64,000 nt of DNA from Arthrobotrys musiformis. Its lineage: Eukaryota > Ascomycota > Orbiliomycetes > Orbiliales > Orbiliaceae. Position numbers and translations under genes: made by a program. Below are positions 23,750 through 34,718 of the stretch, piece by piece (the stretch's first letter is position 1; every line of letters begins with the position of its first letter). The notes under the pieces were generated by a model. It did no database searches. It was not told the origin of the DNA and saw nothing but the letters and a program-made list of their open reading frames with translations. Location: contig JAVHJL010000005.1 in assembly GCA_036971715.1 (NCBI GenBank), positions 2,480,001 through 2,544,000 of the forward strand, in the 5' to 3' direction.

Positions 23750-25393
23750 CTACTTCCCGTCCCCATCAAGAATTATACCGCTAGTATTCCTATGCCTCAA
23801 CCCCGGATCAATAACCGATGGCGGCAGCGGCTCCAACGTCGACAACCCGGCATCTCTCGAATCCTGCACCTCGTCTCGGGTCGGTGTATTTTTCTGATAT
23901 TCCGGGGAGATGGGCACGCCCAGAGGGTTACTCGATAGCTCCGAGCCGGGGGTAGACGGCGTGGTATACTTTTGCGTTCTTTCGAGGTCTCGCTTGAGGG
24001 CCAGAAGCTCCTTCTCGAAACGCTTTCCAAAGACGTCGACTAGGACTCCATTAGCTCCGAATATCGCCAGGTTTATATGTAAAAAGACAACTTACTATAG
24101 TAGGTAGCACCGTTATAAACACTCCACAGCCCCAACGCCGACACAAAGATACAACTCAACGTTCTCGAATGGAACCACAGCGGCACAGGCAACATCGTCA
24201 GAACGGCATAGGAGTACTGAATACCCATGAACGCAAATTCCTGCAACGACTCCGGCAGACTGAGAACGAACTTGCCGAGCCATGTCTTGGAGTAACTCTG
24301 TCGCAGCCAGGTGAACGAAGTCGGTCTTCCGGCAGCGATCTTTTCCGCTTTGCGTATTGTTATGAAGAAATGGTAGTTAGCCTGCCAGAAGAGGTACGGT
24401 ATCGACGCCCATCCGATCATTTCCAACAAACCGAAGCCGCCTTCCTGTCTCATCCGTTCGAGAGCGAACATCTTGCCCTCCATGGCGCCTTGGTGGACGA
24501 TAGAGTGCAGGACGACAGGTGGCATTAGATGAATGAAGAGTGAGGTGATCTTGTCGAGGGAGTGGAAAACCATAGAGTTCCTCCACATGGCAATCGCCCA
24601 GGCGTTATTACCATAGGAGAGACAGTAGGCGCTGATGAAGAGACGGCGGGAGTTCGGGAATACCCATATCGACAGGAGCAGAAGGACGTTGACGAAGTAG
24701 CAGAGATCAGCGAGGAAATAGTGGTAGCCGCGTTTGTGGTAGGTGTAGAAGCGGATGGGCATAAAGTAGGCCATCTGGAGCGTGTACCACCAGTGCATCA
24801 GGTTTCTATCAATAAAAAAAAATATTAGTTATATATTTTCACGAGAGTAAAAATAGGGCTCGGACGTACGGATAGGCACCGAGGAGGTAACCACTGATAA
24901 AGATATTGCTGACACCGACGACGAAAGATATCTTCTCCCTGAGCGTGACGACTTTCTGGTCCTGCCACCGCTTCATCAACTGATCGATGTTCTTGCCATA
25001 TCGAGACCTGAGCTTGTCAATCTCGACGTCCCTCTTCTTAAGGACTCTCTCCTTTTGCTTGTCGTAGGTTTCCTTGACATATTTCCCCTGTTTCTTAAAC
25101 GTCTCGCTCTGGGTGTGAAGGGTTCTATTCCACTTTTCGATCCTCTGGTTGAGGGCGAGGGTGGGGAGTGCGAGGTTGTCGAGGAGGTCGAAGAGGGTCA
25201 GGCGATCGACCTGAGCGGCACCCTCCCAGTCTTCATCTTTGGAGGAACCGACGAAGGAACCGGAGCGAGAGTGAGTTGGAGATGTGAAGGAATCCTTCTC
25301 TGAGATCGGAGAGGACGGTGGAGGAGAGCTGGAGGCGCTTTCAACGGCAATGTCGCTGGCGTTGATGCTGAGGTTGGACTCCGTGGAGGCCAT
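23750..25393 (-). CDS. GPC1: Glycerophosphocholine acyltransferase GPC1 (DUF2838)
   Basis: Three exons: 25393-24870, 24805-24096 and 24039-23750, giving 507 residues; introns are 64 and 56 nt. The first 60 residues are Ser/Pro-rich. A coiled-coil-like segment (about 85-150) leads into a multi-pass membrane core beginning 'SGYLLGAYPNLMHWWYTLQM', then 'FMPIRFYTYHKRGYHYFLADLCYF' in pieces, 'SYGNNAWAIAMWRNSMVFHSLDKITSLFIHL' and 'WQANYHFFI'. These are hallmarks of the Gpc1/DUF2838 family, which acylates glycerophosphocholine with acyl-CoA to lysophosphatidylcholine in the endoplasmic reticulum. The third exon starts with 'YYIDVFGKRFEKEL', a family motif that selects the CCTAG acceptor over an earlier GGAG. 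A branch-site-like GCTAATG lies just upstream of that acceptor. The C-terminal 80 residues are disordered. Identification is strong. Confidence 0.9.
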
Positions 25394-26917
25394 CTTTGGT
25401 AGCTTTTTCTATCCCAGCTGCCCTTCTACTTATGACGTAGTTTTGATGTCCAACAGTTTTTTTTTTAATTTCTAATTTCTAATTTTTATTTTTTCTAAAA
25501 AAATGCGAGTATCGGCCTTAACTAGGTATCGCCTAGGCCATGCAGAAAAGAGAGAGGGGTGGTTAATATGGGGGTATGAGGTCTGAGGTGTGAGGGGACG
25601 GAAGAGATAAGTGTGATATAAGTAGACGATAAATGGGATGGACAGACGGAAGTTGACACGGTTTTGAGGTGAGTCCTTGTTGGGGATTAATATTTCAGCC
25701 AACCAGCCAACCAATCTTTATTAATATCCCCAGCTGAGCCAAGCAGACCGGAAGAAGCAGAGGGAGGGATAGATCGGGATTCTAGATGGAGAGTAGCATC
25801 ATGTACGGTAATGCAGCAGTCATGCAAGTTGGGAGATATGTAATATATGCCTAGCTGATATAGTTGGTCAGCCACGTCGTCGCGCGAGGGTATGTTTTTT
25901 TCTCTCCCCGCCAGCTAAACCGCTTCCATCTGCGTCTGCGTGTCGATGATACGATACGATACGATGGGGTGATTCTCACTTTTTCTTATACTGGATCCTC
26001 CTGTTATATGATCCTCTCCAATACACGATAGATACTTTATATCAAGAGAGAGAGAGAGACGGGTGGAGAGGAGAGAATGTGCATATGACTGTGTAACAAT
26101 GGAGGCTGGCCAGGTGACCCGGACTGCGCAACTCACGTTTGGCCTCCCGCCGGACTGATTGGCTGCTCTGCCAGTAGTACCAGGTCTCCCCCTCCTTGGA
26201 CAGAGAGAGATTAGATTAGATTAGATCTTTTACCCTTTAGATTAGATTAGATAGATTGTAGACTACAATATATTTTACACAGTGCTTTTGTGTGGATACG
26301 GGAGAAGAGAAGACGGTAGTTAGCTCAACCAAGCTTGAGCTTGTCTAAGCTATGAGATAATAGTGAGGATGCAGGGCTGTGGGTTGTGACCCCTGCAGCC
26401 GGTTTCTGGGTCGCATTCGTTTTTATTGATTGTCTCCAAACAAACGCCAGCGCCAACCAACAACGTTACTCAAACCTCACCCCATCACCGCAACCGTGTT
26501 GGTACCCATAGACACCGCATCGCGCGCCCCAGCTCCTAGGCTCAGCTCGGCTCAATTCCCACTCCGCACTGCATCCCCATAGCAGCCCCAGCCGTAGACG
26601 CTCACGTAGAATTCACACGTTTCTTGAGCAGACCGTCCGTGTTGAAATTTGTTCCCTGCTACAACAACCATTGACCGTCTCTGCTTCCTCCATCTCGTCT
26701 CTTCCTCGTCATCATCACCATCTCCGTCGACCATCATCAGCTTCATCAACAACATCACCATCATCGCACCCCTGCATCAAGCTACTGCAGCTACCCGCCA
26801 GAACCCTGCACTATCGCTCTACGTGCCGCATAAGTCGTATCACAGCCCTTGCGGTGCTGGTTCCAGTTGTGAAAGAAAGGGAGAAAGAAACCAGATAGGA
26901 AGAATTACCAGGCCGTC
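25394..26917. other. Divergent intergenic region between GPC1 and TAF5
   Basis: About 1.5 kb. It holds TTAGATTAGATTAGA repeats at 26210-26226 and 26238-26256, GATAC repeats (25947-25963) and a GAGAGAGA run (26045-26058). The right 350 nt is C/T-rich with CATCACCATC repeats and looks like the TAF5 5' leader. No gene is seen. Confidence 0.55.
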
Positions 26918-29374
26918 ATGGCGTCGACTGGAGGTCCTGCTGCATCTGCAGCTTCCGGTGCCAATGGCTCCCTCCCTCCGCCCACTCCGACAACAAACCA
27001 ACTTCCATCACAACCACCTCCTCCATCTTCTCAAACCCCCCAGAATCTCAACAATATCGTCATCGAATACCTGAACAAGAAGGGATATAACAGAACCGAA
27101 GCCATGCTCCGTCAAGAGATGGCTACCGTTGATGGTGGCAATCCTATCCGTGCCAGGGAGGATAAGTACTCCCTCTACGACAAGACTTACTGTAAGATCG
27201 TTGCTGCCTCCCCGTGGAAGACGCGACGGACTAGCTAACACCTCGTGTTTCCAGCACGACTTCTCGCTTGGATCGATAACTCTCTCGATCTCTACAAGGT
27301 ACGCTACCTCTTCTCTCTCGTTAGCCATCCGGCTAGCTGGTCAGTTGGCCGGTTGGTGGGCAATGGTTGATGGTTGATGGTTGGCTTGGTTTGGTGGGTG
27401 GGTTGTTGAAAACACGTTGCTGACAGCTTCTCCCGTTCAGACTGAACTGAAGCGTATTGCCTTCCCCGTCTTCGTTCACCTCTACCTGAACCTCACCCAG
27501 TCCGGCCTTCTCGTCGAGGCTAAGAAATTCTACGAATCTTACCATGATGAATTTCACGACAAGCACGACGATGACCTCGTCCAGCTTGCTTCCATTTGTG
27601 CCGCCGTCCATGTTGAGATAAACCCTACTGCTAGAAAGTACACCGAGAACAAGTACTACGTTGTCCTGGCCACCGTCACCCATAGCTTGCTTATGGGATA
27701 CCTGACCGACCAGGTTGACCAAAACGGCGGGGGTGTCATCATCAATATCCTCAACACCAATTGTCACATTACTAAAGAGGACAAGCAACCGTTCCTCGGC
27801 CTCGTCGGTGAAGACGATATGCTCGGAGACAAAGAAGGAATCCGCTGGCACACTAATAGGGACGCCACCGCGTTCCAGAAGGATCTCCCAGCCATCAAAC
27901 TGGGCTTGATGCCCATGGACAAGGAGTTGGTCGAGGACGTCGAGTACGAACTCGCCCTCGAGGATGCCAAAGAACTGGAAACCCGGGAGGAGATGGGCAT
28001 TGTGGGCCCAACTCTGATGGAGACCTTCCAGCACATCAAACGAGAGGAGAGCGAGGATACCCCCATGCGGGAGGATATCCCTCTCCCTGCCTACAAGCAG
28101 GCAGACATCGACGCCGAGGTGAGGGCCGTCAAAGACTACAGGGAGAAGCTCTCTCTTGAAAACATCTCCGGGCAAGCCAGGGCCCAACAAGGTGTAGAGG
28201 GCCCACCGATGGCGGGGGCCCTCCCAAGTGTCCTCACTTACACCTTCCACAACACGAGTGGCGGTATCCATCGTGTTGTGTTCTCCCAGGATACCGACCT
28301 CTGTGCGACTTCACATGCGGAGTCGTTCGTTCAGATCTGGTCCCTTAAGGGACAAAAGTTATATTCGATGAACCCATCGAATAACCACAACGTCACGACG
28401 ACCAGACGTTACGCTGGGCACGCTGGCCCCGTCTACGGGATTTCATTTTCCCGGGACGCTAAACTCCTTCTCTCGGCTTCGGCCGACAAGACCATCAGGC
28501 TGTGGAGCTTGCAGACCCACACCCCATTGGTCGTTTACAAGGGCCATGCTGACCCCGTCTGGGACGTCAGCTTTGGTCCCTTCGACCATTACTTTGCGTC
28601 GTCCTCGTGGGACCGGACCGCCCGAATCTGGGCAACCGAGCACATCGCCCCACTCCGTCTCCTCGTCGGGCATCTCGACAGCGTCACCACAATCGCCTGG
28701 CACCCAAACAGTGCCTACGTTGTCACCGGCTCCGCCGACAAAACTTTGAGGATGTGGGATATGCAGCAAGGCGGTACGGTCAGGCTGTTCAATGGCCACA
28801 CTGCCCCCGTCCGTTGCCAACAGGTTTCCCCTAACGGGAAGTACTTGGCCTCCGGTGCCGACGACGGCACCATCAACATTTGGGACATCGGCATGGGCAA
28901 GAGGATCAAGACGATGCGGGGGCACGCCAAGCACCCGATCTGGAGTCTTTCCTGGGCTGCGGAAGGCCAGGTTTTGGTCAGTGGGGGGGCCGACAACACC
29001 ATTCGTGTTTGGTCGGTCGGGGAGGACAAGGGCAACAATGCCTCGAACAACAGCGGAACTGTTGGAGCCGAGATGGTTATTAATGGTATCGGAGGGCTGC
29101 CCGGTGACGCTACTACCAAAGTTGATATCGGGGCGGGCGGGGCTGCTGGGTTGGGCGTCCATGGTGCTAAGGGACGAAAGGACAAGAAGGAAGTGGTCGC
29201 CACGTAAGTTATCTCTCGAATCACCGATGAATTTATCATGATTACAACTAACCATTCGTGATCCTATTTAGAAACGACCATCTTGCCGTCTACTACACCA
29301 AGAGGACACCGGTTCGCACAGTCATGTTCACGAAGAAGAACCTCGTCCTTGCTGGTGGTACTTTCGACCCTTGA
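26918..29374 (+). CDS. TAF5: TFIID/SAGA subunit TAF5
   Basis: Four exons: 26918-27191, 27255-27298, 27441-29203 and 29272-29374, giving 727 residues; introns are 63, 142 and 68 nt. A LisH motif lies at about 43-70 ('NNIVIEYLNKKGYNRTEAML'). The TAF5 N-terminal dimerisation domain follows at about 105-240 ('ELKRIAFPVFVHLYLNL', 'AKKFYESYHDEF'), then a linker. Six to seven WD40 repeats occupy about 375-635, including 'YAGHAGPVYGISFSRDAKLLLSASADKTIRLW' in pieces and 'WDRTARIW'. The last exon supplies the conserved tail 'HLAVYYTKRTPVRTVMFTKKNLVLAGGTF' in pieces. TAF5 is a scaffold of the promoter-recognition complex TFIID and of SAGA in many fungi. Exon 2 is only 44 nt. A predictor that ran through the last intron would end early at 'EVVAT'. 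Identification is very secure. Confidence 0.95.
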
Positions 29375-29938
29375 TTTCACTTTTACTTTTACTGTATTTT
29401 ACTTTATTTTTTACTATTGTTATTACCAGCTGTGGCTCATTCTCGTTTTTAACTTACTACTAATGTTTTACGATCTCATGAAGGTCAGAGGCCTCCGAAG
29501 TGTTCGACCGCCTCCTGCCCAGTATGAGATTTTCTTTTCATTGATGCTTACTGTCATGATGGAGCCTGCCTGCATTTTCGGGCGTTCTTGTACTTTTTTA
29601 TTCCATTTCAAAAGTGTTTACCGTCTACAGCACGTAATGAATAATGAGAATGCGCGTTTCTCGAGACCTTCCTCCTCCCCTGTGTCCCTTCTTCCCTTCT
29701 ATTTTCATAGATGCATATAGATCTGTCCTAATTGTAGTTGCTGCCGTTGCCGTAAATCAATTTTCGCTTCTCCCCAAGCTTACTATCACCCAGCAATCCG
29801 CCGTGATGAGCCAAGTTAGAGCCGCAAGTGTGTTTCGTGACCCAAAACAAAAATACAACAAACTCTCCACAGACTTTTTTTTCTCTTTGTTCATATATAC
29901 CAAAGATTTTGGAATTGAAAGCTAGTGTAGCTATCGTA
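29375..29938. other. Intergenic between TAF5 and the TPR gene
   Basis: A short tandem same-strand spacer holding the TAF5 3' untranslated region (T-rich just after the stop) and the promoter of the next gene. No additional gene is seen. Confidence 0.55.
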
Positions 29939-31864
29939 ATGCCGAAACGACCGCATCCTCCGCCGCCTGGGAGGCGGAAAAAGACACCGAAGGTATGGTT
30001 TGTATTATGTCAATTGGCTCTACGGGGGGGTTTTGGTGCTGATTCTTATTCTTCATTAGGTGCCTGAAACGGCGGATGAGTATCTTGCAGGCATGCATTC
30101 GAATATAAAGTTATATGCAATATAGAATATATTACTAACGTCAACAAAAAGTCGCCGTTGAGCTCGAGGAAAGCGGCGAAAGATGGAGGAGCGGCGATGT
30201 GGCCAAGGTACCCCTCCCCCCCCCCTTTAAAAAATAGTAATATGATATATATGTTAATAATTGGGGGTGTTACAGGCGGGCAGGTTCTTCGTCCAGGCCA
30301 TTGCTGCGTACGAGAGTACCCTGGCCCGGTATCCCGATAACTTTGACGCCCGCTACAACCGGTGCGCCCCGAACTATATAAAATATATTGAATCGATGAT
30401 GCTGATGTCTATTATTATGACAGCGCCCGCCTGCAGTACACTCTGACCCAACTGCCCCTGCCGACCACCTTCTTCCCCGCAACATCGACGGCGGAATCCC
30501 GCCTCCTGTCCGCGGTGGAAGCGCACCGCGAATGCAACGATCTGGAGAAGAATTCTTCGGATATCCTGTTCAATTACGGACAAACCCTCCACTCCCTCGG
30601 AGAATTCTACTCCAACAAGCCGGAGTCGGAAGAAGACGACGATGAAGACGAGAGCAGGGAAATCGCAAGGTTGGAACGGGCGAAAGCGGCGTTCGAACAG
30701 TCGTGGGAGACACTCCGGCAGTGCCTTACCGTCCAGGAAGGGGAATATAAATCCCAATCCCTCAACCCCCTCCCCGAAGACGACGACATGAACGACGAAG
30801 AAGAAGGCGATTCATCAGAAGAAGCGGAAGACGGCGGCATAAAACTCCCCACGGCGGAACGAAGAAACTCCTCCGCCAGCTCCAGATCCTCCAACAGCGC
30901 CGGCGGGAATAGCACCCAATGGGCCACGATCCTGGAACCCACCACCAAACTCTCGATCCTCGACACAGCCCTAACAATGCTCGAAGTCCAAACCGCAATC
31001 CTATCAACCCTCTCCTCCTCCCCGCACCTAACCCGCAAACTAATCACACAGTCCCACCTGGAAAACCTAACCTCCCACGCCTCCTCCACCCTCCAAAACT
31101 ACATCCTCCCCATCGCCTCAACCCTCCACACCCCAGAAACCTCCCAACTCCTATCCCTGGAACCCACAGAAATCAAAGAAAAAGAACTAGAATCCCTCCT
31201 CTCCCGCGCAAACTTCCTCACCGCCCTCTCGGAAACAAAATACCACCTCTCCCTCTCCACCCCCGACCTCTGGGAATCAGACCTCAAATCCGCATTCTCC
31301 CCCTTCCAACTCCACGAAAACGATCCAATAGACCCAACAACCTCCTGGATGACCCTCTGCGACCGTTCAACAGCCTACACAACCCTCTCGACAACAATCC
31401 ACCCCTCCCATCCCCTGAAATCATGGAAACTCCTCTCCACGATCCCAGTACAAGACCTAACCTCCGCCGTAAAACTCGCCCCGGAGAAGGAGAAACCGGG
31501 GATATACCTCGCCCGTGGGAATCTGGAATTACTCAGGAGCAGGGTCAACGCCGAACCCGCGCTACGCGGGAAGGAGGTACTCCTCAAAAACGCCGGCGTG
31601 TACTACCGCGGTGTCATCGCCGCCGCTGGGAGCGGTTTAATCGGTGCCGTCGACGGGGTGAAAGTCAAAGAACTAGCCGAGGAAGCAAAGATCAAAGAAT
31701 CCATCATAAAACTCGAGTTGGAAGGGGACATCCTCCCTCTGAAAACAATAATCAGAGGCGGCGTGGCAAGGGAGGCGGTATGGAGGATACTAAAGACCGC
31801 CGTTGAGGAAGGTCTATTCGGAAGAGAGATCTTAACACCCGTCGAGACGGTTTTGAGAGCGTGA
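29939..31864 (+). CDS. TPR-like helical protein, fungal
   Basis: Five exons: 29939-29992, 30060-30090, 30152-30207, 30276-30361 and 30424-31864, giving 555 residues. Four introns of 61-68 nt cluster in the first 130 codons. The N-terminus is basic and Pro-rich. The segment 'VPETADEYLAVAVELEESGERWRSGDVAKAGRFF' (in pieces, about 19-52) and 'AIAAYESTLARYPDNFDARYNRARLQY' are tetratricopeptide-type helix pairs. An acidic insert with DDDEDE and EEGDSSEE lies in the middle third, and the C-terminal half is helical. I recognise the general fungal TPR family but no characterised function. A ribosome-assembly chaperone such as Acl4 is one possibility, not shown. Intron 2 appears to use a GC donor (CAG|GCATGC). 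The next frame-compatible alternative would insert extra residues into the conserved LA(V/x)AVELEES motif. Confidence 0.75.
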
Positions 31865-32801
31865 ATATTGCTGGATTACTTCCCTTTATAATTACGTGAC
31901 CACGAATGTTTTCGAGATTTAAGTATTTGAGAATATCATAATTCTTTCCATTTTTTTACAGCGTATGCCGCTCTCATCGTCGTCTATGATACATAATCCA
32001 GAAACCGTGAATAATCCTCATGCACAAACCTTTAACCCGTCCGTCCCGTCCAGAACCCCATGCGAAATAAATAAACCCAGCTTTTCCTCCCTATTAATTC
32101 CGTTTCCATAAAAAACCAACAATCCATGCGATGATAAAAGCCGGAAAAGCAAAGGTCTCGTCTTCAGGAACGCCATGATACACACTTTAAGAAAGTAAAC
32201 AAAAAACAAAGACAAGAAAAGAAAGATGCAGCTAGTATTCTATGAAAAAGAAGAGAAACAGAGCAGAAGAACAGGAGAACAGGCTAGAAAGGCAGGAAAT
32301 AATCATGTTCGTGGCTCCGTGGAGCGAGGCATAGAAATACAAAAGACATCGCTTGATCAGCATTAAAAACGGGATATGAGAAAGAACAACAGGAAGAAAA
32401 GAAGTTAGAAAAGTTTGGTGCCCGGAGCAAGAGGAAAACATATCCGTACCCCGAGCATGGTGGCGTGAGTGCTCGGAGAGGGGGAAAGGATATCTTGTTT
32501 ATATCCTTTTGTTATGTGTCTTCAAGGCCAAACTCTTCCTTGTCCCATATGTTCTATCAGTAGAACTCAGATAAGAAAAGTTCAAGCGAAGGAATCATAT
32601 CTGTATTGTTTCCAGAATGAGACCCGCCCCACTTGGGAGTATTGAGGGGGGGAAATGAAAAGTATGGAGAGAAAGAGAAGGAAAAAGGCACGGGAATAAG
32701 GGCAGTGCCGACACAAATTTCTTTTGTTGGAAAATCAACGAGAGGTTAAAATCCCGATCATCCAGGGGTTAAGGCGTGAGGTAGGAGGGGCCCAGGAACA
32801 T
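31865..32801. other. Convergent intergenic region
   Basis: About 940 nt between two converging genes, AT- and purine-rich (GAAAAGAAGAGAAACAGAGC near 32245), with no credible coding frame. It probably holds both 3' untranslated regions. Confidence 0.55.
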
Positions 32802-34718
32802 CTAGGCCCCATTGCTGCTCTCTCCCTCGTCCCCATTCCCACTTTCCCTCTCCTCCCCCTCCTCCTCCCTTCCCTCCGTGTCATTCCCATCCGGCTTCTC
32901 ATTCATTCGCCCTTCCGCATTAGTATGTTCTTGCATACTAATCATGCATTCTGCACAGAAAGCTTTGGGATTGCGGTTGCACTTTTCGCAAAGCCAGACC
33001 TCTCGTAAGCACCGACTGCATAGTCCGCGAGGGTACTCGATCAGTGCAACGCCACGGAGGTCCCACCAATTATGTTCCAGACGCCCATCAACAGCGTTGG
33101 GAGGATAAATACGGCGAGGTAAAGGACATCGAAGCACACGCTTCAAAACGTATTCCACCTCGGAGATTTTGATGGTGAGGCCGTTGACCGCAGGGTAGGG
33201 AGGTAAGATCTCAAGGTTTTCTCGGGGCGAATTCGGGAGAGCAAATTTGTAGAGTCGGTAGTTGCGTTCTCGGAGACAGTAGCGAAATAGGTATGCCAAC
33301 CATCCTTCCTTAGCAGTAGCAGCACGCGGGTTGGGATGAGTCCAGTTTTCCGGAAAGGCCCAGTTCTTATCTGTCATCTTATGAAGTGCGTATCGCTGTT
33401 CGCTGAGGTCGTAGGAGCTAAAATTGGCAACGGCTTGGTCCATTGCTGAAGTACAAACTAGACTTCTGTTGAGGTTGATGTCGTCAATCCCCAACTGTTG
33501 TTCGTGGTCGCCACCTGTTCCTGGGAAGTAGAAGGTCCGCCCGGACGGCGGATGGTCGATACGGGCCTCCCAGGGCATTCGAGGCATGGGATCCTCATCT
33601 AGTAATTTGGGAAAATTCCTTGTGGCTTGCGAGACGAGTTGTTTGTGGACACTATGGTGATTTCGCATCTGAGAATACTCATCGACCAAGAGCTCAGGAA
33701 CGCTGTCGATGGTCCAGCCGTCCCACAAGAAAGCGTTGCGCGAATCGCAGTATGAATGACAGAACATCATCTCGGTTTCAATACCGAGGGCGCCTGTGAC
33801 GCAGAGCCAGCGAGCGACATTGTGCTGGAAGGGGCAGTCTTGGGTATTCCAGTTGCCTGGCGTCTTTTGCCAGAATTCCCGTTCAATAGCCAATCTACCA
33901 CTATTGCCGAGGAATAACTTCCGCAAACGAGTGTACCCAATGAGCTCAGTTTTCTCCAGCTCCTCGATGGTGGTAGGGATTGGACCGCGCCAGGCAGCCG
34001 AACCGATCGGCGATTTGACATTTCGAGCCGCAGGAACTTGGACTGGGGGGAGGGCCATGGGCACATCGTCTTTCTCCCAGTATTTGGTAAGTTTTGTGAA
34101 TAGAAGGCTGTGGAGAAGGCTGAAGATGCGATCGACATCCAACGAAGCACAGCCTTGGGCTCTAATGTAGTTGAGATGGATGAAGCATTCCGGGAATTTA
34201 TTGGATCCGACTAAAACGCTATTCCTAGTGAAGTGGCCCCAATTAACATCCTGGAAAGTTTGGAGAATGATATTAATCATGAGATCCTCCGTGACCCCCG
34301 TGTTGCTCAAATCCAGATACGTCAAGCGATCCCAGTGGTGAAATGGGTTGCTTTTCAGGGGAGCCGGTATGCTTTCGGGGTTGGAGAAATTCCGCAGGAA
34401 TTCTCGAATGCCGTCGTCCGGGATGGAAGGTGTGTTTGAGAAGTCTAGGCTTTCAGCTTGTCTTATAAGATAGTACCCAACATCTCTAGAAACACTAGGA
34501 CATGTCTTCCTCAAGTTGATAATATCCACAACATCTGGGAGATATTTGACGATATGTTCGATAATGAGATGGTTTCCGAGGATCTCTGGGCCACGGTTTA
34601 GGCAAACATCAGCGGATTTGTCGGGGCCGTCGGTTGTGTATGTTTGGGAGTTTAGATATTCTAATTCGGTGCCACTTCTCCTACAAGGCTGTGGAGAGTA
34701 GTACCGAGATAACGCCAT
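32802..34718 (-). CDS. F-box-like protein with C-terminal Cys-rich (CxxC)x3 motif
   Basis: A single exon of 638 residues. Residues about 44-88 ('GNHLIIEHIVKYLPDVVDIINLRKTCPSVS') resemble an F-box, and 'WDRLTYLDLSNTGVTEDLMINIIL' (about 128-151) resembles a leucine-rich repeat turn. The body is otherwise unrecognised. Near the C-terminus six cysteines form CxxC-x6-CxxC-x7-CxxC at 567, 570, 577, 580, 588 and 591, suggesting a zinc-binding treble-clef or ribbon. The last 45 residues are acidic and Gly/Glu-rich. If it is an F-box protein it would recruit substrates to an SCF ubiquitin ligase; this is inference. The gene is intronless, unlike most genes in the window. It converges with the TPR gene and is divergent from xylulokinase. 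Confidence 0.7.
   Translation of the reverse strand: MALSRYYSPQPCRRSGTELEYLNSQTYTTDGPDKSADVCLNRGPEILGNHLIIEHIVKYLPDVVDIINLRKTCPSVSRDVGYYLIRQAESLDFSNTPSIPDDGIREFLRNFSNPESIPAPLKSNPFHHWDRLTYLDLSNTGVTEDLMINIILQTFQDVNWGHFTRNSVLVGSNKFPECFIHLNYIRAQGCASLDVDRIFSLLHSLLFTKLTKYWEKDDVPMALPPVQVPAARNVKSPIGSAAWRGPIPTTIEELEKTELIGYTRLRKLFLGNSGRLAIEREFWQKTPGNWNTQDCPFQHNVARWLCVTGALGIETEMMFCHSYCDSRNAFLWDGWTIDSVPELLVDEYSQMRNHHSVHKQLVSQATRNFPKLLDEDPMPRMPWEARIDHPPSGRTFYFPGTGGDHEQQLGIDDINLNRSLVCTSAMDQAVANFSSYDLSEQRYALHKMTDKNWAFPENWTHPNPRAATAKEGWLAYLFRYCLRERNYRLYKFALPNSPRENLEILPPYPAVNGLTIKISEVEYVLKRVLRCPLPRRIYPPNAVDGRLEHNWWDLRGVALIEYPRGLCSRCLREVWLCEKCNRNPKAFCAECMISMQEHTNAEGRMNEKPDGNDTEGREEEGEERESGNGDEGESSNGA

Noticed and set aside
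24040..24095. Earlier acceptor (GGAG) for the last intron of GPC1
   Set aside because: It would make a 43-nt intron and insert non-family residues; the CCTAG acceptor gives 'YYIDVFGKRF', which matches the family.
26210..26256. TTAGATTAGA repeats as telomere-like sequence
   Set aside because: They do not match the TTAGGG fungal telomere unit and are short, interrupted and internal.
27333..28271. 312-codon frame antisense to TAF5
   Set aside because: It lies fully opposite a strongly conserved exon and also runs into an intron; long antisense frames are expected from the codon bias of TAF5.
28443..29255. 270-codon frame antisense to the TAF5 WD40 region
   Set aside because: Shadow of the WD repeats, Gly/Pro/Asp-rich, with no recognisable domain.
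30919..31806. 295-codon plus-strand frame inside the TPR gene
   Set aside because: Frame-shifted shadow with Pro/Asn/Arg/His composition; the TPR frame is spliced consistently into conserved upstream exons.
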